Positions 52,650-61,937 of a DNA stretch of 64,000 nucleotides are shown here, piece by piece. Numbering within the stretch: position 1 is the stretch's first letter; each line of letters opens with the position of its first letter. The stretch comes from an uncultured Eubacteriales bacterium. GTDB lineage: Bacteria; Bacillota; Clostridia; Christensenellales; Aristaeellaceae. The notes beneath the pieces are model-generated. The model saw nothing but the letters and a program-made list of their open reading frames with translations. It did not search any database and was not told the origin of the DNA. The position numbers and the translations under genes were made by a program. Where the stretch lies: positions 62,001 to 126,000 of the forward strand of contig OMYT01000001.1 of assembly GCA_900315315.1 (NCBI GenBank), written 5' to 3'.

Positions 52650-53861
52650 ATGAAGAAGCAAATCGGAGTGATCTTCGGAAGCAGAAGCTGTGAGCGTGAG
52701 GTGGCAATCATCAGCGCGGTTCAGCTGATGCGGCATGCTGATCCCGAAAAATACGACATCATTCCTGTTTATATCGATGAAGCAGGGAGCTGGTATACCG
52801 GTGAGGTTCTGAAAAACATTGAAAGCTACAAGCCGTTCAAGCCGGATCAGAAAGGGATCACCAAGGTGTTTCCTGACCTGTCCTCAGGTTCCGGCGCGCT
52901 GCTGACGCACACCAAAGGATCAGGGCTGCTGGCAAAGGAAAAGATCGAGATCGCGGCACGGATTGACGTATATATCATCGTTATGCATGGACTGAACGGC
53001 GAAGACGGAACACTGCAGGGACTGATGGAACTCGCCAATGTGCCTTATACTTCTACTGGCGTCGCGGGCAGCGCGCTGGGCATGGACAAGATCATGATGA
53101 AGCAGTTTTTCCGTGGCGGCGACCTGCCCGTGCTGCCGGGAATCAGCATTTCACGAACGGAGTATCTTGCGAACGAGCAGGAAACGCTGGAAAAAGCCGA
53201 AAAAGAACTCGGGTATCCGGTGTTTGTGAAACCGGCTAACCTCGGATCCAGCATCGGCGTAAGCCGGGCAGACGACCGGGAAGGACTGAAGGACAGCCTG
53301 GAACTGGCATTTGAATATGACCGGCGGGTTCTGATCGAACAGGGACTGAACAAACCGATCGAATTGAACTGCAGCGTTCTTGGATATGACAACGACGTTG
53401 AAGCTTCACCGATCGAGATGCCGATCAACCAGGATGAGTTTCTGGACTTCAAGGACAAGTACCTTGCATCCGGCGGTTCCAAGGGGATGGCCAGCCTGCA
53501 CCGCGTTCTGCCCGCACCGATCGAGGACAAACTGCGGGATAAGATTCAGGAAATGAGCAAAACCATTTTCCGGATGCTGGACTGCAAAGGCACGGTCCGG
53601 ATCGACTACATGTTCGACAAGGACCGCGGAAAGCTTTACATTACGGAAATCAATACGATTCCCGGCAGCCTGGCATTCTATCTGTGGGAAAACGCAGGGA
53701 TGTCTTACAGCCGGATGATTGACAAAATGATCGAATGCGCGGAAAAAGCGCATGAGGACAAAAACCGCGCCAACTATGCCTATACAAGCGACATCCTGAA
53801 TGGCGTCTGCTTCGGGGCAAAGGGAGCAAAGGGCTGCAAGGGAGCTAAGGGCGCCAAGTAA
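52650..53861 (+). CDS. ddl: D-alanine--D-alanine ligase
   Basis: Ddl joins two D-Ala with ATP to make the dipeptide used by MurF. The ATP-grasp fold is clear: GSRSCEREVAIISAVQLM at the start, FVKPANLGSSIGVSR in the middle, and EINTIPGSLAFYLWE near residue 335 for the metal and product. The core ends near residue 385. The last 15 residues are five Gly-X-Lys triplets (GAKGAKGCKGAKGAK), coded by five 9-base repeats, which is unusual for Ddl. AAATGCGGAGGAATTC gives a good ribosome-binding site. Confidence 0.94.
   Translation: MKKQIGVIFGSRSCEREVAIISAVQLMRHADPEKYDIIPVYIDEAGSWYTGEVLKNIESYKPFKPDQKGITKVFPDLSSGSGALLTHTKGSGLLAKEKIEIAARIDVYIIVMHGLNGEDGTLQGLMELANVPYTSTGVAGSALGMDKIMMKQFFRGGDLPVLPGISISRTEYLANEQETLEKAEKELGYPVFVKPANLGSSIGVSRADDREGLKDSLELAFEYDRRVLIEQGLNKPIELNCSVLGYDNDVEASPIEMPINQDEFLDFKDKYLASGGSKGMASLHRVLPAPIEDKLRDKIQEMSKTIFRMLDCKGTVRIDYMFDKDRGKLYITEINTIPGSLAFYLWENAGMSYSRMIDKMIECAEKAHEDKNRANYAYTSDILNGVCFGAKGAKGCKGAKGAK
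53814..53858 (+). repeat. Five 9-base repeats coding the Gly-Ala-Lys tail of Ddl
   Basis: The last 45 coding bases are five copies of a 9-base unit close to GGAGCAAAG, read as Gly-Ala-Lys (one copy Gly-Cys-Lys). The unit count may vary between strains by slippage. Confidence 0.7.
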
Positions 53862-53879
53862 CGAAAGGTTCACGCAGAC

Positions 53880-55766
53880 ATGTTAGAGAACATTCATTCT
53901 CCGCGCGACCTGGACAAGCTGAGCTATGACCAGCTGGAACAGCTCGCAAAGGAGATCCGGGAAGTCATGATTACCACCGTTTCCGAAAACGGCGGCCATC
54001 TTGCATCCAATCTCGGGGTGGTGGAGCTGACCATGGCGCTTCACCGTGTGTTTCGCATGCCCGAAGACAAGATCGTATTTGACGTGGGGCACCAGAGCTA
54101 TGTGCATAAGCTGATTACCGGGCGATACAATCAGTTTTCCTCCCTTCGTTCCTACGGCGGAATATCCGGATTTCCCAAACGCAGCGAAAGCGAATACGAC
54201 TGCTTTGAGACGGGACACGCCAGCACAGCGATCTCAGCCGCACTGGGCCTTGCCAGGGCCAGGGACTTCCGCAAGGAAAAGTATCAGGTGCTAGCGGTGG
54301 TCGGTGACGGCGCTCTGACCGGCGGGATGTGCTATGAAGCGCTGAACGACGCCGGAAACAGCCAGACCCGGATGATCGTTATCCTGAACGACAACGAGAT
54401 GAGCATCGCTCCGAACGTCGGTGCGCTGTCCAATTATCTGACACAGCTTCGGATCAGCGGCGGATGGCAGAGTGCTAAATCCAGAATCCGTCATGTAAAG
54501 CGGATTCCGCTGATCGGGCAACCGCTGTACACAATGATCCACGGGATGAAAAAACTACTGCGAACCGCGGTGGTCAAAGATACGGGGAACGGCTTTTTCG
54601 AGGCACTTGGATTCGAATATTACGGGCCAATCAACGGGCACGACCAGCGAAGCATGGAAAAAGCTTTCAGAGAAGCCAGGAAAACAAAGGGTCCATGCGT
54701 GATCCACGTGCTGACCAAGAAGGGCTACGGCTATGACCAGGCGGAAGACCGGCCGGAGACATTCCACGGAACACCGCCGTTCTACATTGAAACCGGTGAC
54801 CGTATTGACGTACCGAACAAACCATCGTGGGGGCATGTGATGGCGGATACGCTTGCGCGTATGTGCGAAAAGGACGCAAGAATTATCGCCCTGACGGCAG
54901 CAATGAAGCTGGGAACCGGACTGGACCATTTCGCGGAAAGGTATCCGGGCCGGCTGATCGACGTCGGGATTGCCGAGGAACACGCCGCCACGATGGCGGC
55001 CGGCCTGGCGGCGGGAGGTATGAGGCCTTATTTTGCCGTATACGCCAGTTTTTTCCAGAGATGCTATGACCAGATGATCCACGATGTGAGTATGCAGCAT
55101 CTTCCGGTGGTCTTTCTGCTGGACAGAAGCGGCGTGGGCGGGGAGGACGGACAGACGCATCACGGCTTGTTTGATTTTGCTGAAACACTTCCTGTGCCCG
55201 GAATGACAGTACTGGCGCCTTCCTGCTGCCGTGAGCTGGTCAGTATGCTCGAATGGACACTGAAGCAGGACGGACCCTGTGTGATCCGATACGCGAAATC
55301 CGGAGATGAATTAAGTGAGATCAGCATTCCGAAGCAATTCACGGCGGGAAAATGGGATATTATTACCGAAAAAGGAAACGTGATGCTGTTCGCCGTCGGC
55401 TCCATGGTGCCCAAAGCGCTGAAGGTTCGTGAAATTCTTGCCGAGAAAGGGATCCCTGCATGCGTGGTCAACTGTTCGACGGTCAAGCCGCTTGATACGG
55501 ATTTCCTTGATTCCATCGACAGAGCTGCATCGATCTTTTCAATGGAAGAGCACATGATTACAGGCGGTTTCGGTTTGTACCTGACCGAATACTGCGTGGA
55601 ACACCAACTGCCGGTACCGAGAAAGTGTTTCGGGGTCAGAGATGAGTTTATCCAACATGGCAGGCATGAAATGCTGATCAAAGACGCCGGACTTGATCAC
55701 GAGAAGATTGCCGGGGAAATCTGCCAGATCATGAAGGAGGAACAACTGACGTGGCTGACAAGATAA
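53880..55766 (+). CDS. dxs: 1-deoxy-D-xylulose-5-phosphate synthase
   Basis: Dxs makes DXP from pyruvate and glyceraldehyde-3-phosphate with thiamine diphosphate, the entry to the MEP isoprenoid pathway that feeds MiaA and undecaprenyl phosphate. Segments seen are HLASNLGVVELTMALHRVF, VFDVGHQSYVHK, GHASTAISAALGLA, VVGDGALTGGMCYEALN (ThDP motif) and GIAEEHAATMAAGLA. The 628-residue length is standard. AAAGG precedes the ATG, 18 bases after ddl. The ispA and xse genes that often precede dxs are absent. Its end overlaps tlyA by 16 bases. Confidence 0.96.
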   Translation: MLENIHSPRDLDKLSYDQLEQLAKEIREVMITTVSENGGHLASNLGVVELTMALHRVFRMPEDKIVFDVGHQSYVHKLITGRYNQFSSLRSYGGISGFPKRSESEYDCFETGHASTAISAALGLARARDFRKEKYQVLAVVGDGALTGGMCYEALNDAGNSQTRMIVILNDNEMSIAPNVGALSNYLTQLRISGGWQSAKSRIRHVKRIPLIGQPLYTMIHGMKKLLRTAVVKDTGNGFFEALGFEYYGPINGHDQRSMEKAFREARKTKGPCVIHVLTKKGYGYDQAEDRPETFHGTPPFYIETGDRIDVPNKPSWGHVMADTLARMCEKDARIIALTAAMKLGTGLDHFAERYPGRLIDVGIAEEHAATMAAGLAAGGMRPYFAVYASFFQRCYDQMIHDVSMQHLPVVFLLDRSGVGGEDGQTHHGLFDFAETLPVPGMTVLAPSCCRELVSMLEWTLKQDGPCVIRYAKSGDELSEISIPKQFTAGKWDIITEKGNVMLFAVGSMVPKALKVREILAEKGIPACVVNCSTVKPLDTDFLDSIDRAASIFSMEEHMITGGFGLYLTEYCVEHQLPVPRKCFGVRDEFIQHGRHEMLIKDAGLDHEKIAGEICQIMKEEQLTWLTR

Positions 55767-56569
55767 GAGCGGATGTGGCTCTGGTTCAGCAACAGCTTTG
55801 CGAAAGCCGCGAACGCGCCCAGGCCGCTATCATGGAGGGGCGCGTTTTCATTGGAGAGAAACGAATCAACAAGGCATCAGAAACCCTGAAACCGGATATC
55901 CCGCTTACACTGAAAACGCCGGAAAATGAATATGTGAGCAGGGGAGCGCTGAAACTGGAAAAAGCCGTGCGCGTGTTCGGCGCGGACCTGAAGGACCGGG
56001 TTGTGATGGATATCGGCGCCAGCACAGGCGGATTTACAGACGTATGCCTGAAAAACGGCGCGAAACACGTGTATTCCATCGACGTCGGATACGGACAGCT
56101 TGACTGGAAGCTTCGGAACGATCCGAGGGTGACCGTGATGGAACGAACCAACGCCAGGTATCTGGATTCATCCTCGTTTAACGAGAAACCCACCGTCACG
56201 GTCATGGATGTGAGCTTCATTTCAATCTGCCTGATCCTGCCGGCGGCCATTCGGATCATGGGCGATGAAGGCGTAATCTATACGCTGATCAAACCGCAGT
56301 TCGAAGTGGGCAAAGGAAAGGTCGGGAAAAACGGCGTTGTACGGGATCCGGACACCCATGAAGAGGTATTGAACGGAATCCTGTGCTTCGCCGAACAGCT
56401 GGATTGGCCAATCCGAAAAATTGATTATTCCCCGATCACCGGCCCGAAAGGAAATATTGAGTTTATTACCGAAATGCGGAAGAAAGAGGATGGGATTCCC
56501 GTTATTACCAGTGAACAGGTCAGGGACCTGGTTAAAGAAGCCCATCAGAAGATGAATCATCCGGCGTAA
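55751..56569 (+). CDS. TlyA-family rRNA methyltransferase
   Basis: TlyA proteins have an N-terminal S4 RNA-binding domain (RADVALVQQQLCESRERAQAA) and an FtsJ-like methyltransferase domain with MDIGASTGGFTDVCL (near residue 87) and the KPQFEVGKGKVGKNGVVRD segment. In mycobacteria TlyA 2'-O-methylates both rRNAs and gives capreomycin sensitivity; the substrate here is inferred. Translation starts at GTG 55751 with AAGGAGG 10 bases before it, inside dxs. In Bacillota tlyA is usually followed directly by nadK or argR; here two genes intervene. Confidence 0.92.
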   Translation: MADKIRADVALVQQQLCESRERAQAAIMEGRVFIGEKRINKASETLKPDIPLTLKTPENEYVSRGALKLEKAVRVFGADLKDRVVMDIGASTGGFTDVCLKNGAKHVYSIDVGYGQLDWKLRNDPRVTVMERTNARYLDSSSFNEKPTVTVMDVSFISICLILPAAIRIMGDEGVIYTLIKPQFEVGKGKVGKNGVVRDPDTHEEVLNGILCFAEQLDWPIRKIDYSPITGPKGNIEFITEMRKKEDGIPVITSEQVRDLVKEAHQKMNHPA

Positions 56570-56583
56570 AGGAGATATGGATC

Positions 56584-57996
56584 ATGAAAAAAGCAGCTTC
56601 ATTGATAATGACGATTATGCTGATGCTTTCCACTTTGGCAGGCGCGGCGGCCGAAAACGTGAAACCGCTGTCCGCACTGTGCGATTCCGCGTTCGAACTG
56701 CTGTTCAGCACCAACAACGTCACGCTGGAGGGGGAAGCGAAATTTTCCCTGGACGGAGACTGGTTCAAAACAGCCAAAGCAAAGTATATTCAGGACGGAG
56801 ACCGGTCCTACTGGGATCTGAAGCTTTCCTCCCCGAAATTGGACGGAACGGTGCGGGAAAACGGGTATACCATCATTGCGGACGGATCCAAGATCTATGT
56901 GATGGAAGTATTCCACCCCGGCCTTTACAAAACCGGAACCAGCGCGCCGCAGAGCACCATTCTGCGAGACTCCGTGCAAATGGAACTGATGAAGCAGGTG
57001 ATCCGTTCCCTTGCCACGCTGTCGGAAACGGAAGCGGAACCCAAAACCATCCAGATCAATGAAAACGAGGCGGAAAAGAGTATCCGGATTGAGCTGAGCG
57101 GAGCGACATCGGACTGGTTCAATACGCCGCTTAACATTCTGGCCGAGTATGCCGCCAAGCGCTATTTCCATATGGACTACGACCAGATCGGCACGCGGAA
57201 TATTGTTCCGATGAGCTACTACCTGACAGTGACAGAAGGCATTGTCGCCTGTACCACATCCGTAGCAATGAAACAAGCGGACGTCACCGCTAAAATGGAT
57301 CCGGACGGGCAGATCGAACATGTTTCGGGAAGCGCTTCCATTATCCTCAACACAGCCAGGGACGGAGAACGCACGCTGGATATTTCCTTTGAACTCACCG
57401 TTTCCGGCAAAGGAACAAGCCACGTCGGTACCTTTGATCCGTATTCCCATGGCGTGAAACTCATTGAAGGCGGAATGAACATCGAAAATATTGAAAATAC
57501 GGAAGTTGATGATTTTACAGGAGAAAAACTGGCCGAAAAGGCCAGGGCTGCCTGGGAACTAGCAGGATACATCCTTGATGCTTCGATGTTCAATTACAGT
57601 TATAAGCAGAACGGCAGATACTGCACCGAACTGAACGATGCAAAGGCGAACCTCTTTCTTAGCTGCGTTACGAACATCGACGGGAAAGTACTGGAACTGC
57701 GGAATACGCAGAACAACTGGCAGGATAAGAACTTCGACTATGACGCCCCTTACCCGGATACGCAACTGGCAGAAGAAGCGGGCCAGAAAGTCATGGAATA
57801 CCTGAAAGAAGCCGATCCGGAGGACATGAAACAGGTGGATCACCTGAAACTCCAATGCTGGTATGAAGATGACGGGGAGCTGTACTTTGAATTCTGCGAG
57901 GATCCGCTTGCCCAGGACTGGGACGGATTCCTGGTAGTCGTCAAGGTCAAGCCGGAGTGGGAACTGATGTATTACAGCTGTTTTTCCAACGGCTGA
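56584..57996 (+). CDS. Exported protein of unknown function
   Basis: A signal peptide covers about residues 1-23 (cut after AGAAA), and there is no lipobox Cys, so the protein is secreted or loosely held. The mature 447 residues start with a beta-rich region (VTLEGEAKFSLDGDWFKTAKAKYIQ) and have a repeated theme of charged strands, but I cannot place a family. The ribosome-binding site AAAGGAG is good. It follows tlyA by 14 bases and is closed by a terminator, so it may be co-transcribed with dxs-tlyA though unrelated in role. Confidence 0.75.
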   Translation: MKKAASLIMTIMLMLSTLAGAAAENVKPLSALCDSAFELLFSTNNVTLEGEAKFSLDGDWFKTAKAKYIQDGDRSYWDLKLSSPKLDGTVRENGYTIIADGSKIYVMEVFHPGLYKTGTSAPQSTILRDSVQMELMKQVIRSLATLSETEAEPKTIQINENEAEKSIRIELSGATSDWFNTPLNILAEYAAKRYFHMDYDQIGTRNIVPMSYYLTVTEGIVACTTSVAMKQADVTAKMDPDGQIEHVSGSASIILNTARDGERTLDISFELTVSGKGTSHVGTFDPYSHGVKLIEGGMNIENIENTEVDDFTGEKLAEKARAAWELAGYILDASMFNYSYKQNGRYCTELNDAKANLFLSCVTNIDGKVLELRNTQNNWQDKNFDYDAPYPDTQLAEEAGQKVMEYLKEADPEDMKQVDHLKLQCWYEDDGELYFEFCEDPLAQDWDGFLVVVKVKPEWELMYYSCFSNG

Positions 57997-58023
57997 CAAA
58001 GCAACAGAATAAACATCTAAAAC

Positions 58024-58048
58024 AAGGCGCCGCAGGTCGGCGCCTTTC
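58024..58048 (+). terminator. Terminator between the exported protein and the converging RluA gene
   Basis: AAGGCGCCG, five bases, CGGCGCCTT make a 9-base stem followed by TCATC. The T run is short. A-rich sequence on the left side suggests it can also work for the minus strand. Confidence 0.7.
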
Positions 58049-58049
58049 A

Positions 58050-58694
58050 TCAACAATGAAAACACGACCAGGGAAAGACGGCAGGAGGAGAGGAAGAAAC
58101 ATCAATCATTCCGCCATCCGAGAACGGACGGGAAAAACAGAGACGGGCGGACCAGAGCGCCGGGGCATGCGTTTTGATCCGGCTGCCGTAGCGGCGGTCT
58201 CCGACGAGCGGCATTTTCCGGGAGGCAAACTGAACACGGATCTGATGCGTCCTGCCGGAATGCAGACGAATGCGGATCAGGCTGAGGGCGCCCTGCGCTC
58301 CCTCAGTTGTTTCCACAACAGTCCAACTGCAGGAAGCTTCCTTAACACCCTTGCGCGGCTTATCCACCACAAAGGTTTTATTTGACCGCTGATCATGGTA
58401 CAACAAATCCGAAAACAAACCGGAGTCGGTTTCCGGAACGCCAGAAACAACCGCCAGATACTCCTTGATCACAAGATCCTCCTGAAACTGCCGCTGTAAA
58501 GCGGCACAAGCAGCCGGAGAACGGGCAAGCATCATCGCACCTCCGGTTGTCTGATCCAGACGGTGAACGGGAAAAACAGGAAATCCTTCCTGCTCCTGAA
58601 TCAGATCCGGCAAGCCAGGCGACTCCGAAGAGACGCCGACCGGTTTTTCACAGACAAGCAGTGATTCATCGGCATACAAAAAACGGATGTCCAT
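58050..58694 (-). CDS. RluA-family RNA pseudouridine synthase
   Basis: This enzyme turns uridines in rRNA or tRNA into pseudouridine. The catalytic motif HRLDQTTGGAMML is at about residues 44-56 (Asp47), with LHSGRTHQIRVQ near 145 and GDRRYG after it. The N-terminus lacks the S4 domain, giving a 214-residue protein like RluA or YtzG forms. Which RNA is modified cannot be told. It is the only minus-strand gene between tlyA and nadK and converges on the exported protein, so it looks inserted into the tlyA-nadK-argR-recN run. The ribosome-binding site is weak. Confidence 0.88.
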   Translation of the reverse strand: MDIRFLYADESLLVCEKPVGVSSESPGLPDLIQEQEGFPVFPVHRLDQTTGGAMMLARSPAACAALQRQFQEDLVIKEYLAVVSGVPETDSGLFSDLLYHDQRSNKTFVVDKPRKGVKEASCSWTVVETTEGAQGALSLIRIRLHSGRTHQIRVQFASRKMPLVGDRRYGSRIKTHAPALWSARLCFSRPFSDGGMIDVSSSPPAVFPWSCFHC

Positions 58695-58791
58695 CGATCC
58701 ATGTCACGCCCTTCAAAAATGATACCGATAAAAATATATCACATGTGAATCCCTTTATTCCAATCAAAAATAGCAGGGATGAACCATCGAC

Positions 58792-58820
58792 TTGAATAAA
58801 TATGCAAAACATGCTAATAT
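58792..58820 (+). promoter_or_regulatory. Possible promoter of nadK-argR-recN
   Basis: TTGAAT (58792-58797), 17 bases, TAATAT (58815-58820), about 30 bases before the GTG start. The -35 match is fair and the -10 match weak, but the spacing and place are right. Confidence 0.5.
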
Positions 58821-58850
58821 TCAGACAGATTTCCGGAAGGGGAGATTCCT

Positions 58851-59663
58851 GTGATCCATACGGTCGGGCTCATCCTGAACAAGAAAAAAGCAGATGCCGT
58901 ACGATATGCCGAAAAGGCGAAGGCCTTTCTGAAGGAAAAGGACGTATACGCATTTGACGTGCAACACAATCCACAAGAGATCATCCCGGACCTGATTGTG
59001 ACGTTCGGCGGGGACGGGACGCTGCTGAATGGCGCCCGATATGCTATGGAATACGATATTCCGCTGCTCGGGATCAATCTCGGCACGGTCGGATTTCTGA
59101 CAGAAGAAGAACCGAAACAGCTTGAAAAAGCTCTGCAGGCGATGATCAGTGGCAAATACCAGACGGAAAGCAGGAGCCTACTGAAGATCGGCAATCCCAA
59201 GACAGGCGAAACCTTTTTCGCGCTGAATGATGCGGTGATTACCCGGGGCGGATACGCAAGGCTGATTCGGGTTGAAGCCTATATAAACCAAAAGAAGTAC
59301 GGCGTATTCACGGCAGACGGAATGATTGTGGCGACACCGACAGGATCAACAGGATATTCGCTTTCGGCAGGCGGACCGATTGTGGAACCCGGAATGAACT
59401 GCATGATCATCACACCGGTCTGCGTGCACAGTATGCAGCATTGTCCCTGTATTGTTTCGGGCAAAGCAAAGATCAGGCTGCTGTTAAGGCCCGAACGGGA
59501 ACAGACGGCGGAACTGCAGGTGGACGGGCAGAACCGGGGGACGCTGGAGGCCGGAGATGAAGTATTTGTTTCCGGAACAGACAAGCAAATCCGGCTGATC
59601 CGGCTGCATGAATATGATTTTTTCAGCCTTGTACGCAGAAAACTGGTTGAGTGGGGAAGTTGA
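58851..59663 (+). CDS. nadK: NAD kinase
   Basis: NAD kinase makes NADP from NAD with ATP. The catalytic GGDGTLLN is at residues 53-60, followed by INLGTVGFL and TPTGSTGYSLSAGGP, the second signature. Length is 270 residues. Translation starts at GTG 58851 with AAGGGGAG upstream. nadK-argR-recN is a conserved Bacillota set in which the argR start lies only 8 bases past the nadK stop. A promoter candidate lies before it because the gene is cut off from tlyA by an inverted gene. Confidence 0.95.
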   Translation: MIHTVGLILNKKKADAVRYAEKAKAFLKEKDVYAFDVQHNPQEIIPDLIVTFGGDGTLLNGARYAMEYDIPLLGINLGTVGFLTEEEPKQLEKALQAMISGKYQTESRSLLKIGNPKTGETFFALNDAVITRGGYARLIRVEAYINQKKYGVFTADGMIVATPTGSTGYSLSAGGPIVEPGMNCMIITPVCVHSMQHCPCIVSGKAKIRLLLRPEREQTAELQVDGQNRGTLEAGDEVFVSGTDKQIRLIRLHEYDFFSLVRRKLVEWGS

Positions 59664-59671
59664 GGATATCA

Positions 59672-60121
59672 ATGAAAAGCAACAGACAGAACGAAATCAT
59701 CGAAATCATTTCTTCGGCTGATATAGAGACACAGGAAGAACTGGCAACGGCACTGCGAGAGAGGGGATATCAGGTAACGCAGGCAACCGTTTCCAGGGAT
59801 ATCCGTGAACTGCGGCTGATCAAGGTGGCTTCCAAATCCGGCGGATACAAGTATGCAAGGCCGGTAAGGCATGAGGTTGCGGTAAGCGAAAGGCTGACAA
59901 GGATCCTGGCGGACTCACTGATTCATGTTGAAACAGCAGCCAATATGGTGGTTGTCAAGACGTTAAGCGGATCCGCAAATGTTGCGGCAGAAGCGCTTGA
60001 TAATCTTGGATGGGCAGAGATTATCGGCACGATCGCGGGCGATAATACGATCTTTATTGCAGCCAAGAGCGAAGCAGAAGCAGAAACTGTTACAGCACGA
60101 ATCAGGAAAATGACTGAGTAA
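59672..60121 (+). CDS. argR: Arginine repressor ArgR
   Basis: ArgR binds arginine as a hexamer and represses arginine synthesis genes or activates catabolism. The N-terminal winged helix has TQATVSRDIRELRLIKV (about residues 36-52). The C-terminal oligomer and arginine domain ends with GTIAGDNTIFIA (near 118-129). The 149-residue length is standard. ATG 59672 is six bases after GAGG, which overlaps the nadK stop; a longer reading from 59651 is not supported. No arginine genes are nearby. Confidence 0.95.
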   Translation: MKSNRQNEIIEIISSADIETQEELATALRERGYQVTQATVSRDIRELRLIKVASKSGGYKYARPVRHEVAVSERLTRILADSLIHVETAANMVVVKTLSGSANVAAEALDNLGWAEIIGTIAGDNTIFIAAKSEAEAETVTARIRKMTE

Positions 60122-60134
60122 AAAAGGTGAGAGC

Positions 60135-61847
60135 ATGCTTCAATCCATTACGATCCGACAGGTTGCGCTGATTGACGAGTGCACAATCGAATTTCATGAC
60201 GGACTTCAGGTGCTGACCGGTGAAACCGGCGCCGGGAAAAGCATTGTTGTGGACTCAGTGAATCTCATCCTGGGCGGCAGAGCAGACAGGGAACTGATCA
60301 GGACAGGATGCGAGAAGGCTACGGTCGAAGCTGTGTTTGACGTTCTTGGGAATGAAACAGTTCAACGCTTCATGGAGGAGGAAGAAATCGAATACGACGG
60401 GCGAACGGTGACCGTATACCGTGAAATCGCCCAAAACGGACGAAATACCTGCAGAGTATGCGGGGTTCCGATTCCGGCCGCAAAGCTCAAGGGACTGGCA
60501 TCCGTACTGATGGATATTCACGGGCAGAGCGAACATCAGTTTCTCGCTGATCCGGAAATGCATCTAGGATTTCTGGACCAGACAGGGGATGAAGAGCACA
60601 GAAAGCAGCTCGAAAAAATCAAGACAGATTATGAAAGGTTCATCAGCAATCACCGTGCATATGCGAAGCTTGTGAAGCAGGGAGAGCGGCGGGAAGAACG
60701 GATGGCCTCGCTGGAAAAGGACCTGGAACAGCTGCGAACGGCAAACCTTCAGCCGGGAGAAACCGGAAAACTGCAGGAAGAGAAAAAGCGACTGCTGTCG
60801 GCGGAAAAAGAAGCCACCATGCTGCGAAGGATCGATGAGTGCTTTTCCGGGGAAAATATTGACGGCAGCAACAGCCTCAGCAGAATCAAAAACGCAGCGA
60901 CGCAACTGAAAGACCTTGCGGGACAGAATACGGAAATTGCCGGAATCAGCGAACGGTGCAGCAGTCTGTATTTCGAACTGGAAGAGATTGCCTATGAAAT
61001 CAGCAATATGATCGACAGGACCGAGGCAGATCCGGTACAGCTGGAAAAGACAGAGAACCGGCTGGATCTGATCCGCCGGCTGGAACGGAAATACGGAATG
61101 GATGCCGACGAGATCAACCGTATGCAGGAGAAACTTGAGGAGGAATATGACGAGCTGAACGGACTGGAAGAACGAATCAGCGAAATGGCGAAAGAACACA
61201 AGCAACTGCTGGCCAAATACCGGAGCACGGCAAAAGCGCTGACAGAGTCCAGAAAGGAGCTTGCCCGGAAATTTGAGAAAAGGATGACAGCGGAACTGAA
61301 GGACCTGGGCATGGAAAACACACGGTTTGAAGTGCTGTTCAAGCCCAACGAGAGCGACAGACCGCAGATGCCGGCAGCAACAGGAGACGACAGGATCGAA
61401 TTCATGATCAGTCCGAATCCCGGCGAACCGCTGAAACCGCTGGCAAAAATCGCCTCCGGCGGCGAACTGAGCCGGCTGATGCTGGCCATCAAAACGCTGG
61501 AAGCGACTCATACAGGCGTGGAATCCATGGTTTTTGACGAGATTGATACAGGCATCAGCGGGCGGATGGCACAGGTTGTCGCGGAGAAGATGAGCGCCAT
61601 TTCGGGGAATCATCAGGTGATTTGCGTGACCCATCTGCCGCAGATCGCGGCGGCGGCCGACTATCAGTACCTGGTACGGAAGACAACAGCAGGGGGCCGG
61701 ACAAACACGTTTGTCACCGAACTGGACAATGAGGGAAGAAAAGAAGAAGTTGCGCGGATGATCAGCGGAGCTGATGGGGTTACAACGGATGCCATGGAAT
61801 ATGCTGAAGGGATGCTGAAGGCAGCAAGAGATATAAAAGAGATATAA
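60135..61847 (+). CDS. recN: DNA repair protein RecN
   Basis: RecN is an SMC-like ATPase that gathers broken DNA ends early in double-strand break repair. Walker A GETGAGKS is at residues 29-36, a long coiled coil with Glu/Lys/Leu repeats spans about 150-380, and the ABC signature LSGGELSRLMLA is here SGGELSRLMLA near 450, with VFDEIDTGISG as Walker B. The 570-residue length is standard. The gene follows argR by 13 bases. In sporulating Bacillota spoIVB and spo0A come next; here there is a 200-base gap and ppdK. Confidence 0.95.
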   Translation: MLQSITIRQVALIDECTIEFHDGLQVLTGETGAGKSIVVDSVNLILGGRADRELIRTGCEKATVEAVFDVLGNETVQRFMEEEEIEYDGRTVTVYREIAQNGRNTCRVCGVPIPAAKLKGLASVLMDIHGQSEHQFLADPEMHLGFLDQTGDEEHRKQLEKIKTDYERFISNHRAYAKLVKQGERREERMASLEKDLEQLRTANLQPGETGKLQEEKKRLLSAEKEATMLRRIDECFSGENIDGSNSLSRIKNAATQLKDLAGQNTEIAGISERCSSLYFELEEIAYEISNMIDRTEADPVQLEKTENRLDLIRRLERKYGMDADEINRMQEKLEEEYDELNGLEERISEMAKEHKQLLAKYRSTAKALTESRKELARKFEKRMTAELKDLGMENTRFEVLFKPNESDRPQMPAATGDDRIEFMISPNPGEPLKPLAKIASGGELSRLMLAIKTLEATHTGVESMVFDEIDTGISGRMAQVVAEKMSAISGNHQVICVTHLPQIAAAADYQYLVRKTTAGGRTNTFVTELDNEGRKEEVARMISGADGVTTDAMEYAEGMLKAARDIKEI

Positions 61848-61857
61848 AAGGAGGTCT
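61848..61857 (+). other. Orphan ribosome-binding site after recN
   Basis: AAAGGAGGTC, a near-perfect Shine-Dalgarno sequence, directly follows the recN stop, but no ATG, GTG or TTG with a plausible reading frame follows within normal distance. It may be left from a lost gene. Confidence 0.5.
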
Positions 61858-61875
61858 CAGCGGAAGCGGTTTTGA

Positions 61876-61889
61876 CTTTTTGCAAAAAG
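61876..61889. repeat. 14-base perfect palindrome in the ppdK upstream region
   Basis: CTTTTTGCAAAAAG is a perfect palindrome about 50 bases before the ppdK -35 box and could be an operator. Apart from the promoter, the rest of the 200-base gap shows nothing I can support. Confidence 0.35.
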
Positions 61890-61937
61890 AAAATGTACAA
61901 AAATCAAAAGATTTACATACTTGATCAAACAAAACAC

